Shown here one piece after another: positions 17,700 to 26,915 of a stretch of 64,000 bases of DNA; position 1 is the stretch's first letter; every line of letters starts with the position of its first letter. Location: positions 62,001-126,000 of the forward strand of contig NZ_JACIJN010000007.1 in assembly GCF_014199415.1 (NCBI RefSeq), read 5' to 3'. Source of the DNA: Sphingomonas endophytica (lineage in GTDB: Bacteria > Pseudomonadota > Alphaproteobacteria > Sphingomonadales > Sphingomonadaceae). Made by a program: the position numbers and the translations under genes. A model generated the notes under the pieces. That model was not told the DNA's origin and did not search any database. It worked only from the letters and a program-made list of their open reading frames with translations.

Positions 17700-17718
17700 T
17701 CCCGGATCACATCCGGGA
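17700..17718. repeat. REP-like palindrome between GH43 and the phosphatase gene
   Basis: TCCCGGAT-CAC-ATCCGGGA is an 8-bp perfect stem with a 3-base loop. It lies between convergent genes, so it can terminate both. It has the same CCGGA core as the elements at 5540, 20830 and 32180. Confidence 0.6.
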
Positions 17719-17730
17719 CGACGAAACTGG

Positions 17731-18549
17731 TCAATGATCGTGGTGGTCATGCCCCGCGACGTTGCGCAGCGCCTCCAGCACCTCGTCGGCGCGTGCCGGA
17801 TCGCCAATCGCCAGTACGTGCCCGGCGCTGTCGGCGGTCAGCGGGTCGCCGTTCCAGTCGCACATCCGCCCGCCCGCACCCTCGACGATCGGCGCGAGCG
17901 CCGCGAAGTCGTACAATTGCAGCCCCGACTCGCAGACGATGTCGAGAAAGCCACTCGCGAGCAGCCCGTAATTATAGCAGTCACCACCATAGACCGGCCC
18001 CTGCCGCGGCGCGCCGCCGCTCGCCGCGGCCACCAGCGCCATGAAGTGCGGCACGTCGGCGTCCTCGAACAGATGCGGGCTGGTGGTGGCGACGATCGCC
18101 CCTTCCAGCGCCGCGCACGCCCGCGTCCGCACCGGCGCGTCGTTGAGCAGCGTCGGTCGCCCGGTCACGCCTGTCCAGCGCTCACGCTGCACCGGCTGGT
18201 CGATGATCCCCAGCACCGGCCAGCCATCCTCGACCAGCGCGATCAACGTCCCGAAGATCGCGCGCCCGGCGGTGAAGCTGCGCGTGCCGTCGATCGGGTC
18301 GAGCACCCATTGCCGCCCGGTGACGCCGTCCTTGACGCCATGTTCCTCACCGACCACGCCGTCGCCGGGGCATTCGGCGTCGAGCAGCCGGCGCATCGCT
18401 TCTTCCGCCTCGCGGTCGGCGCGCGTCACGGGCGAGCGGTCTTCCTTCAGCTCCAGCCCGGCCGGCTGGCGGAAATAGGGGCGGATCACCGCGCCCGCGG
18501 CGTCGGCGAGGCGGTGGGCGAGCGCGATATCGGCAGGGCGTACAGGCAT
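17731..18549 (-). CDS. hisN: Inositol-monophosphatase family phosphatase, probable histidinol-phosphatase
   Basis: Mg2+/Li+-sensitive phosphatase of the IMPase superfamily. The closest functional group is the HisN-type histidinol-phosphate phosphatase of alphaproteobacteria. It has 272 residues from the ATG at 18549 (MPVRPADIALAH). Metal-site motifs are GEEHG near 69-73, DPIDGTRSF near 87-95 and the C-terminal YDFAALAPIVEGAGG. It ends in a histidine-rich tail (GHDHHDH) that could bind metal. An inositol or other sugar phosphatase cannot be excluded from sequence alone. Confidence 0.85.
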   Translation of the reverse strand: MPVRPADIALAHRLADAAGAVIRPYFRQPAGLELKEDRSPVTRADREAEEAMRRLLDAECPGDGVVGEEHGVKDGVTGRQWVLDPIDGTRSFTAGRAIFGTLIALVEDGWPVLGIIDQPVQRERWTGVTGRPTLLNDAPVRTRACAALEGAIVATTSPHLFEDADVPHFMALVAAASGGAPRQGPVYGGDCYNYGLLASGFLDIVCESGLQLYDFAALAPIVEGAGGRMCDWNGDPLTADSAGHVLAIGDPARADEVLEALRNVAGHDHHDH

Positions 18550-18594
18550 GGCCCTGCCTATCGCGCCCGTCGGCGATGCGCTAGAAGCCATGCC

Positions 18595-19467
18595 ATGTCC
18601 GCCACGATCGCTATCCTGTTGTCGGCGCTGGCGATGAGCGTCATCGTCGGCGTGCGTTATCTGGCCGCGAGCGCCGGCTTTGCGCTCGCCACCCGGCTCA
18701 AGCACCCGCGGCTCTATGCCGGGCTCGATCCGCAGATCCGCCGCGAGATCCTTTGGAGCCTCGCCTCCGCCGGCATCTATGGCGTGCCCGCCGGGATCAT
18801 CGCCTGGGGTTGGCAGAACCGCGGCTGGACGCGGATCTACAGCGACGTCCACGCCTGGCCCTTATGGTATCTGCCGGTGTCGGTGCTGCTCTACCTGATC
18901 GCGCACGATACGTGGTTCTACTGGACGCATCGCTGGATGCATCGCCCGCGCGTCTTCAAGCTGGCGCATGCGGTGCATCACGCCAGCCGCCCGCCGACGG
19001 CTTGGGCCGCAATGGCCTTCCATCCGATCGAGGCGGTCACCGGCGCTGTTGCCATTCCGCTACTGGTCTTCGTGATTCCGATCCATGTCGCCGCACTGGG
19101 GGTGGTGCTGACGGTCATGACGATTATGGGAGTTACCAACCATATGGGCTGGGAAATGTTCCCGAAGTTCATGTGGGGAGGACGGGTGGGCCGGTGGCTG
19201 ATTACCGCCAGCCACCACCAGCGGCACCATGAACGGTACGGATGTAACTATGGCCTTTATTTCCGCTTCTGGGACCGGCTCTGCGGCACGGACGATGGGC
19301 TCGGCGATTTCGTGCGCGATCACGCGAAAGCGGCGCGCCGCGATGGGGCTGGCGCTGCTGGCGGTGCCGCTGATCGGCGCGGCGCCGGTCGGCTCGCTGC
19401 AGGTAGAGATCGATCATCTGCGCTCGTCCAAGGGGATGCTGCGGCTGTGCCTGACCGCCGATCCTGA
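18595..19467 (+). CDS. Fatty-acid hydroxylase/sterol desaturase superfamily membrane protein
   Basis: Integral membrane di-iron oxygenase of the FA_hydroxylase superfamily; lipid or carotenoid substrates are typical. The ATG at 18595 gives 290 residues. Histidine motifs are HDTWFYWTHRWMH, HAVHH and ASHHQRHH, set among about four membrane spans. The conserved part ends near CGTDDGLGDF (residue ~239). The last ~50 residues are arginine/alanine-rich, non-conserved-looking and overlap the DUF2141 gene, so the functional protein may be shorter or the 3' end may have drifted. It is divergent from hisN with 45 bases between starts. It is not the short CrtZ type. Confidence 0.85.
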   Translation: MSATIAILLSALAMSVIVGVRYLAASAGFALATRLKHPRLYAGLDPQIRREILWSLASAGIYGVPAGIIAWGWQNRGWTRIYSDVHAWPLWYLPVSVLLYLIAHDTWFYWTHRWMHRPRVFKLAHAVHHASRPPTAWAAMAFHPIEAVTGAVAIPLLVFVIPIHVAALGVVLTVMTIMGVTNHMGWEMFPKFMWGGRVGRWLITASHHQRHHERYGCNYGLYFRFWDRLCGTDDGLGDFVRDHAKAARRDGAGAAGGAADRRGAGRLAAGRDRSSALVQGDAAAVPDRRS

Positions 19468-19756
19468 CAATTTCCCGAACTGTGTCGACGATCGCGACGC
19501 GGTGACGCGCTCGGTGCCGGCGGGGCAGACCAGCATCCGCTTCCCGGGCCTGCCGCGCGGCGACTATGCGGTGGCGGTGATCCACGACGAGAACGGCAAC
19601 AAGAAGCTCGACACGTTCGCGGGCATCCCCAAGGAGGGCTTCGGCTTCTCTCGCAATCCCGCAATCCGCTTCGGTCCGCCGCGCTTCTCCGCGGCGCGGT
19701 TCTCGCTGACCACTGATGCCGAAGAGCAACAGATCCGCATGCGCTACATGCTGTAA
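19295..19756 (+). CDS. DUF2141 family exported protein
   Basis: DUF2141 proteins are small secreted beta-sandwich proteins of unknown function. The conserved region runs from SLQVEIDHLRSSKGMLRLCL through GLPRGDYAVAVIHDENGN to GFGFSRNPAIRFGPPRF. The start is uncertain. ATG 19295 gives 153 residues with a basic n-region (ITRKRRAA) before the hydrophobic segment GLALLAVPLIGAA. ATG 19343 gives 137 residues with no basic residue before it. The first is preferred because it makes a proper signal peptide, at the cost of a 173-base overlap with the hydroxylase gene in another frame. Confidence 0.8.
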   Translation: MGSAISCAITRKRRAAMGLALLAVPLIGAAPVGSLQVEIDHLRSSKGMLRLCLTADPDNFPNCVDDRDAVTRSVPAGQTSIRFPGLPRGDYAVAVIHDENGNKKLDTFAGIPKEGFGFSRNPAIRFGPPRFSAARFSLTTDAEEQQIRMRYML

Positions 19757-19818
19757 CCAGCAACATGGAGCAAAATTCCCCGCGAACGGTTGGGCGCGCA
19801 GACCAAAGGGGAATTTAC

Positions 19819-20700
19819 GTGTACGTCAACCGTTTCGCCGCCCGCGCGCTGCTCGCCGCCGGCCTTGCCTGCCTTGCCATGCCCGCGCTGGCGCAAAGCG
19901 CCTCGGTCCCCGCCGAGCCCAACCCGACTCCCGACCCCGCGCTGGTCGGCGATACGGTGACGGTCGCGGTCGCGGCGGCGTACCTGCCCGACTATGAAGG
20001 CTCGGACAATTACCGCGTCGTTCCGGGCCCGGCGGCGATCGGCTCGTTCCACAATTTCGCCTTCCAGGTGATCGGCAACCGCGCCTCGATCGATCTGATC
20101 CCGAACCCCGGCGGTCCGCGCTGGGACGTGCAGGCCGGACCGGTCGGCGTCATCAACTTCAACCGCACCAACAACAAGGCGATCGACGATCGCCGCATCC
20201 GTGCTTTGGGCGAGCGCGATACCGCGATCGAGCTGGGCGGCTATGTCGGGCTCGGCAAGACCGGGGTGCTCACCAGCCCCTATGACAAGCTCTCCGCTTC
20301 GCTCAGCTATCGCCACGATGTCAGCGGCGTCCACGACAGCGGCATCTGGTCGCCATCGGTCAATTATTTCACGCCGCTCAGCCTCAAGGCCGGCGTCGGG
20401 CTGTTCGCCTCGGCCGAGCGCGTCGAGCGCAATTTCGCGCGCACCTATTTCGACGTCGATGCCGCGCAGTCGCTGGCGAGCGGGCTGCCGCAATATCGTA
20501 CCCGCGGCGGGTGGAAGCATTGGACGGTCGGCGTCGCGGGCACCTATGCGCTGAGCGGCAACCTGCTGAAGGGCTGGAAGGCGATCGGCGGCGTTACCTA
20601 CAAGAAGATGCTCAACGACTTCGGCGATACGCCGGTGGTGTCGATCGCGGGCTCGCGCAGCCAGTGGCTGGCGGCGCTTGGTGTGGGGTATACGTTCTAA
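19819..20700 (+). CDS. MipA/OmpV family outer-membrane protein
   Basis: Beta-barrel outer-membrane protein of the MipA/OmpV family; MipA in E. coli scaffolds murein enzymes, but other members have unclear roles. It has 293 residues from GTG 19819, which has AAAGGGGA seven bases upstream and gives a clean signal peptide (ARALLAAGLACLAMPALAQ). Family features are VAVAAAYLPDYEGSDNYR near the N-terminus, PLSLKAGVGLFASAER in the middle and the C-terminal aromatic LGVGYTF. In-frame sequence from 19765 lacks a signal at its start and is rejected. It lies downstream of DUF2141 with a 62-base gap. Confidence 0.9.
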   Translation: MYVNRFAARALLAAGLACLAMPALAQSASVPAEPNPTPDPALVGDTVTVAVAAAYLPDYEGSDNYRVVPGPAAIGSFHNFAFQVIGNRASIDLIPNPGGPRWDVQAGPVGVINFNRTNNKAIDDRRIRALGERDTAIELGGYVGLGKTGVLTSPYDKLSASLSYRHDVSGVHDSGIWSPSVNYFTPLSLKAGVGLFASAERVERNFARTYFDVDAAQSLASGLPQYRTRGGWKHWTVGVAGTYALSGNLLKGWKAIGGVTYKKMLNDFGDTPVVSIAGSRSQWLAALGVGYTF

Positions 20701-20970
20701 GTCGCAGGGCGGCCTTGCCCGCGCCGGGCAAGGACCCGTCCAAGACCGGCCGGCGGGGCGCCGCCCCGACCGACGACCCGGCGTCGCCGCGGCGGGCTCC
20801 CCTTCTTCACCTCTGTCGAAAGAAGCGGGGTCCCGGATCAAGTCCGGGACGATGGTCGGAAGGGCGCCGCGCCAAAAAACCGAAACCCGTCTTTGCCCTC
20901 GCGCGATGCTGGCCTATCACGCGGATCAACGCCGCGTACCGGCGCGAGTAACAGAAGGGACGAGCCTGCC
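20701..20970. repeat. Spacer with CCGGA-type palindrome
   Basis: This 270-bp non-coding gap contains GTCCCGGA/TCCGGGAC around ATCAAGT-type loop sequence at 20830-20850 (8-bp perfect stem), plus GC-rich alternating CGCCG runs at 20740-20800. I see no gene in it. Confidence 0.5.
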
Positions 20971-22005
20971 ATGACCGATAGCGAGCAGCTGATCGAGACG
21001 CTCGACGCACGCGTGCGTCGCCGCGATTCGCGACGTGCCTTCTTCACCGGCGCGCTGGGAGCGGCCGCCGCGGCCGCGACGCTGTCGGGTGCCGCGCAGG
21101 CGCAGACCGTCACCCCGACGCCGACACCGACGCCTACCTTCACCGAGGTCGACGTGCTCAATTTCGCGCTGAACCTCGAATATCTGGAGGCGAACTATTA
21201 CGCCTTCGCCGTCACCGGCAGCGGGCTCGCCGCCGCCGACATCAGTGGCGCGATCGGCACCGCCGGTGCCGCCACCGGCGGTCGCGCGGTCGGGTTCAAG
21301 GATCCGATCGTCCAGCAATATGCACAGGAAATCTACCAGGACGAGCTGGCGCACGTCCGCTTCCTGCGCGCGCAATTCACCACGTCCTCGCTCCTGGCGC
21401 AGCCCGCGATCGATCTCGGCACCAGCGCGAGCGGCGCGTTCAGCACCGCCGCGCGTCGCGCCGGGCTGGTCGCCGATGGCGTCGCGTTCGACCCTTATGC
21501 GTCGGACGAAAACTTCCTGCTCGGAGCCTATCTGTTCGAGGATGTCGGCGTAACCGCTTACAAGGGCGCTGCGCCTGCGCTCATCAACAGCAAGATCTAT
21601 CTGGAGGCCGCGGCCGGCATCCTCGCGGTCGAGGCCTATCACGCCGCGATCATCCGGTCGGTGCTGTACCGCAAGGGGCTGCAGACGCCTTCGCTCCAGC
21701 TTATCGAGGCGACGACCGCGATCTCCAGGGTACGCGACACGCTGGACGGCAATCCCACCGAGAATCTGGTGCGCGGCATCGGCCCGATCGACGACAGCGG
21801 GCTGGCGACCGGCACGATCGTCGACAATGGCGTCACGCTCGACGTGTCGAACATCGCGCCGCTCAACAGCAACGGCATCGCGTTCAGCCGCACGCCGTTG
21901 CAGGTGCTCAACATCGTCTATCTCAACCAGGCGGCGGTCACGAGCGGCGGCTTCTTCCCGGCCGGGGTCAACGGCAACATCAAGACGAGCGCGGCATCGG
22001 CCTGA
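20971..22005 (+). CDS. Tat-exported ferritin-like (Ferritin_2) protein, first of a pair
   Basis: Ferritin-like four-helix protein of the Ferritin_2 family, related to plant/fungal desiccation-linked proteins; its function in bacteria is not known. It has 344 residues from the ATG at 20971. A twin-arginine signal (SRRAFFTG, residues 20-27) precedes a hydrophobic run and a TPTPTPTP linker. Potential metal ligands repeat in the expected pattern: LNLEYLEANYY, YQDELAHVRFL, FEDVGVTAYKG and AVEAYHAAIIR. It is followed 65 bases later by a clear paralogue. Confidence 0.85.
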   Translation: MTDSEQLIETLDARVRRRDSRRAFFTGALGAAAAAATLSGAAQAQTVTPTPTPTPTFTEVDVLNFALNLEYLEANYYAFAVTGSGLAAADISGAIGTAGAATGGRAVGFKDPIVQQYAQEIYQDELAHVRFLRAQFTTSSLLAQPAIDLGTSASGAFSTAARRAGLVADGVAFDPYASDENFLLGAYLFEDVGVTAYKGAAPALINSKIYLEAAAGILAVEAYHAAIIRSVLYRKGLQTPSLQLIEATTAISRVRDTLDGNPTENLVRGIGPIDDSGLATGTIVDNGVTLDVSNIAPLNSNGIAFSRTPLQVLNIVYLNQAAVTSGGFFPAGVNGNIKTSAASA

Positions 22006-22069
22006 CGCGAGACGGTCCGCACCGCCTCCCCGCCTTTGCCCCATACGCCCCGCACAAGGGAATGACGCC

Positions 22070-23134
22070 ATGATCAAGGATTCCGTTTTCGCCGCGCTCG
22101 AACTGGCCGAGGCCCGCCGCGCCGAGCGCCGCCGCTTCCTCAAGCTGGCCGGCGCCGGCACCGCCGCGGCCGGCGGGCTCGCGCTGCTGTCCGCCTGCGG
22201 CAGCGACAACAACAACAGCACCAGCCCAAGTCCGACTCCCACGCCGACGCCGACTCCCACCGGCGGCGTCACCAGCGACGTCGCGATCCTGCAACTCGCG
22301 CTGAACCTCGAATATCTCGAAGCGCAATTCTATTCCTTCGCCGCCTTCGGTCGCTCGCTCCCCGAAGCGAGCCTGACCGGCACGGTCGGCGAGCGCGGCG
22401 GCGTGACCGGCGGGCGCAAGGTCGCCTTCTCCGACCCGATCATCGCCAGCTATGCGCGCGAGATCGCCGCCGACGAGCTGGCGCACGTCAACGCACTGCG
22501 CGCCGTCATCACCTCGGTCAGCGCCGCGCAGGTGATCAACCAGCCCGCGATCAACATCGACGGTGGCGCGTCCGGTGCCTTCACGTTCGCGGCACAGAAA
22601 GCCGGGATCATCGGTGCCAACGACACCTTCGATCCGTATCTCGACGACAAGAACTTCCTGCTCGCCGCCTATCTGTTCGAGGATGTCGGCGTCACCGCCT
22701 ACAAGGGCGCGTCGCCGCTCATCAGCAGCGCGATCTATCTGGAGGCGGCGGCCGGCATCCTCGCCGCCGAGGCGTATCACGCCGGGCTGATCCGCGCCGA
22801 ACTCTACCGGATGGGCACGCTGGTGCCCGGCGCAGCGGACGCGATCACCAAGGCGAACGCAATCTCTGACTATCGCGACAGCCTCGACGGGGTCGGCACC
22901 ACATTGCTCCCGAATCTCAACGAGCTGGACGAGGGGATCACCAAGACGGTCAGCGGCGCGCAGGTCGCCAATATCGTTCCGGCCGACTCGAACGCGATCG
23001 CCTACAGCCGCACCACGTTCCAGATCCACAACATCGCCTATCTGACCAAGGCGGCGGCGACTTCGGGCGGCTTCTTCCCGAAAGGCACCAACAACTCGAT
23101 CGATTCGCTGCGCAGCAGCGGCAATTTCGCCTGA
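22070..23134 (+). CDS. Tat-exported ferritin-like (Ferritin_2) lipoprotein, second of a pair
   Basis: Paralogue of the preceding gene; 354 residues from the ATG at 22070. The signal combines a Tat motif (RRRFLKLAG, residues 19-27) with a lipobox (LLSAC), so it is probably a folded lipoprotein anchored after export. A TPTPTPTPTP linker leads into the four-helix domain, with LNLEYLEAQFY, AADELAHVNAL, FEDVGVTAYKGAS and AAEAYHAGLIR. The C-terminal GGFFPKGTNNSI matches GGFFPAGVNGNI of the first copy. Lipid anchoring of one copy but not the other suggests divided localisation. A classic terminator follows. Confidence 0.87.
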   Translation: MIKDSVFAALELAEARRAERRRFLKLAGAGTAAAGGLALLSACGSDNNNSTSPSPTPTPTPTPTGGVTSDVAILQLALNLEYLEAQFYSFAAFGRSLPEASLTGTVGERGGVTGGRKVAFSDPIIASYAREIAADELAHVNALRAVITSVSAAQVINQPAINIDGGASGAFTFAAQKAGIIGANDTFDPYLDDKNFLLAAYLFEDVGVTAYKGASPLISSAIYLEAAAGILAAEAYHAGLIRAELYRMGTLVPGAADAITKANAISDYRDSLDGVGTTLLPNLNELDEGITKTVSGAQVANIVPADSNAIAYSRTTFQIHNIAYLTKAAATSGGFFPKGTNNSIDSLRSSGNFA

Positions 23135-23155
23135 CGGCACGCGCCCGGCGGACCG

Positions 23156-23190
23156 GGCCGCGCTCCGCATCGGCGGGGCGCGGCCTTTTT
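23156..23190 (+). terminator. Rho-independent terminator after the ferritin-like pair
   Basis: GGCCGCGC...GCGCGGCC forms an 8-bp GC stem directly followed by TTTTT. It separates this operon from the thiC leader. Confidence 0.85.
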
Positions 23191-23227
23191 CGTTGGTGTC
23201 GCGGCGCGCGCGCGCCTATACCGGCCG

Positions 23228-25218
<1,991 letters not shown>

Positions 25219-25226
25219 GAGCACAG

Positions 25227-25250
25227 GGTGGCCGACTCATGTTGGCCACC
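25227..25250. terminator. Hairpin after thiC
   Basis: GGTGGCC...GGCCACC forms a 7-bp stem with a 10-base loop, 9 bases after the thiC stop and before the convergent RelA/SpoT gene. The sequence becomes markedly AT-richer just beyond it. Confidence 0.55.
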
Positions 25251-25267
25251 TCTAAACCCTTATCGCT

Positions 25268-26326
25268 TTACAGGCCTCCTTCGGCCTGAATGATTTTCAC
25301 AAAATCAACAGGATCATAGAAATAGTTGCGGTACGCCGACCTTAACTGCTTCGGATTATCGGATCGCACGTAAACTGCGTTAACACTTTCTTCGCTTGCC
25401 TCTAGTTCGCTTGCCTTAGCGATTGCCAAGGCCGCCGTTTTAAACGGTAACACCTCAAGCTCCAGCAATCTATCTGAGTGTCTATAAATATTCAGCACAT
25501 TATGGTTCTGCAAGTTCTCCTCGTCTTCAAATTGCTTGAGGAGTTCTAAGCGTCGAAGAATGCCCATTCTGTCTTCAAGTTGCTGAAGTTCTAATTGCAA
25601 GTCACTCGTTGAAACTTCTACAAATGCTCTACAAATGTCTTCGTGGCGACGAGCAATTATCTCGCTCGCAATCGCAAAAAACCTGCCGCGCTCACTCGCA
25701 TCAAGTTCAAATTTAGTACGCTCACCGTCAAGTAAGTCGGAAATCTCGACAGCAGTTGCCCAAGCGTGCTGCGCACGGGTCCTATACTGAAGCTCGACAA
25801 GGAGACCATCCCATGGCTTTTTCTCTTGGCTTCTGGTACTTCCCCGCGGGAAATGCCTGTAGACGTCATGTATTCCCCTGTATCCAGAGGATTTTGGATG
25901 CTCAATATAGTCGTATTTGGATGGGTCATGACGGAGGACGTGCTCCACATTCCTCATAACTTGGTTAGAGTGGATATAATTCCTAAAATCGGTTAGTTGC
26001 TGAATATCATTGAATATCATGCGACAACCAGCAAAGTCGTGCATTGCCGATACATCAATAATCAAAGCCTCTCCGCCAGCATTTCTACGGCGAAGCTTGT
26101 CAACGACAGTATTTCTGCGCTTTAATCGTTGAGCAAATTCGACAAGATATTCTTTTTTATTGATATGGCCTTTTAGCCATGCCTGAAATGTGTTGATTAC
26201 ATATCCATGAGCGGCTCGCCATTTATCCACTAGCGCGTAATCTTCGTCCGTGGCGAGTCCAGCAGATATGGCTTGGCCAGCTCGCCTTACAGCAGATTTA
26301 TTGGCGGGTGGTTCCTGATAAGCCAT
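25268..26326 (-). CDS. Stand-alone RelA/SpoT nucleotidyltransferase-domain protein (alarmone synthetase or toxSAS-like)
   Basis: Contains a PF04607-type synthetase domain, which transfers pyrophosphate from ATP to GDP/GTP or, in toxic relatives, to adenosine nucleotides or tRNA. It has 352 residues with no HD hydrolase, TGS or ACT domain. Basic LKRRNTVVDKLRRR near 68-81, DFAGCR at 97-102, GYRGIH at 148-153 and ELQYRT..HAWA at 178-190 are the expected synthetase motifs. The last ~150 residues are helical/coiled-coil-like and of no recognised family. It is much more AT-rich than its neighbours, which suggests horizontal acquisition. No obvious antitoxin ORF adjoins it; the YoeB/YefM pair is upstream on the same strand. 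Confidence 0.85.
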   Translation of the reverse strand: MAYQEPPANKSAVRRAGQAISAGLATDEDYALVDKWRAAHGYVINTFQAWLKGHINKKEYLVEFAQRLKRRNTVVDKLRRRNAGGEALIIDVSAMHDFAGCRMIFNDIQQLTDFRNYIHSNQVMRNVEHVLRHDPSKYDYIEHPKSSGYRGIHDVYRHFPRGSTRSQEKKPWDGLLVELQYRTRAQHAWATAVEISDLLDGERTKFELDASERGRFFAIASEIIARRHEDICRAFVEVSTSDLQLELQQLEDRMGILRRLELLKQFEDEENLQNHNVLNIYRHSDRLLELEVLPFKTAALAIAKASELEASEESVNAVYVRSDNPKQLRSAYRNYFYDPVDFVKIIQAEGGL

Positions 26327-26360
26327 TGCTCTACCGTAAAGCTAATGTTTGTATGTATAT

Positions 26361-26627
26361 TCAATAATGGTATCGGCACTGCGCCACCTGCAGCACCTGC
26401 TCCGCGCCACTACCGGCAACCCGATAAACAAGCCGATGCTCGTGACTCATCCGGCGCGACCACCAGCCTGTCAGATTCCCTCCAAGCGGCTCCGGCTTCC
26501 CCGTACCCTTGAAAGGATGCCGGCGACATTCCTCAATCAACGCGTTGATCTTATCGCTCAGCTTGGCGTCATGCTCCTGCCAAAAACGATAGTCGTCCCA
26601 TGCCGTCGGCCAGAACGTAACGTTCAC
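26361..26627 (-). CDS. yoeB: YoeB family ribosome-dependent mRNA interferase toxin
   Basis: Type II toxin that cleaves mRNA in the ribosomal A site. It has 88 residues. It matches YoeB throughout (FWPTAWDDYRFWQEHD, GTGKPEPLGGNLTGWWSRR, HRLVYRV). The catalytic residues correspond to E46, R65, H87 and the C-terminal Y88, all intact. Its ATG overlaps the antitoxin stop by 4 bases (ATGA), the standard coupled arrangement with antitoxin first. GC content is like the chromosome, unlike the RelA/SpoT gene just downstream. Confidence 0.95.
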   Translation of the reverse strand: MNVTFWPTAWDDYRFWQEHDAKLSDKINALIEECRRHPFKGTGKPEPLGGNLTGWWSRRMSHEHRLVYRVAGSGAEQVLQVAQCRYHY

Positions 26628-26869
26628 GGGAAGGACACGCCGTCATCGCCTGCCTCGAACCCGCGCACTGCCTCAAGCAGCCGTTCGGCGTTCTTCGGCG
26701 ACCGGAGCAGATACAGCGTCTCCTCGATCGATGCCCATTCGCTTGCCGAGACTAGCACCGCACCCTCACCCCGCTGGCGGGTAATCGCCAACGGCGCGCG
26801 ATCGGCGACGACCTTGTCGATCATCGACTTCAGGTTCTCGCGGGCTTCGGAATAGCTGACGGCTTGCAT
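26624..26869 (-). CDS. yefM: YefM/Phd family antitoxin
   Basis: Antitoxin that binds YoeB through its C-terminus and represses its own promoter through its N-terminal domain. It has 81 residues from the ATG at 26869 (MQAVSYSEARENLKSM), the standard YefM opening; an in-frame codon at 26905 lies in the operator and is rejected. VVADRAPLAITRQRGEGAVL and SASEWASIEETLYLL are typical. A palindrome that fits autoregulation lies 12 bases upstream of the start. Confidence 0.95.
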   Translation of the reverse strand: MQAVSYSEARENLKSMIDKVVADRAPLAITRQRGEGAVLVSASEWASIEETLYLLRSPKNAERLLEAVRGFEAGDDGVSFP

Positions 26870-26880
26870 GACGCGAAAGA

Positions 26881-26898
26881 TGGACAATAACCTGTCCA
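26881..26898. promoter_or_regulatory. Palindromic operator of yefM-yoeB
   Basis: TGGACA-ATAACC-TGTCCA is a perfect 6-bp-arm palindrome. On the minus strand a TTGACA -35 hexamer overlaps its upstream edge. The position and TGTCCA half sites, close to the TGTACA of E. coli yefM, fit autorepression. Confidence 0.65.
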
Positions 26899-26915
26899 AT
26901 GTCAACGCGACGTGC

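Noticed and set aside
17521..19467. A 648-codon open frame spanning the end of GH43, all of hisN antisense and the hydroxylase
   Set aside because: Only the part from the ATG at 18595 has family motifs. The earlier part is the reverse-strand shadow of hisN in high-GC DNA.
18595..19467. Beta-carotene hydroxylase CrtZ
   Set aside because: The protein is far longer than CrtZ and its histidine motifs match the broader fatty-acid hydroxylase family; substrate left open.
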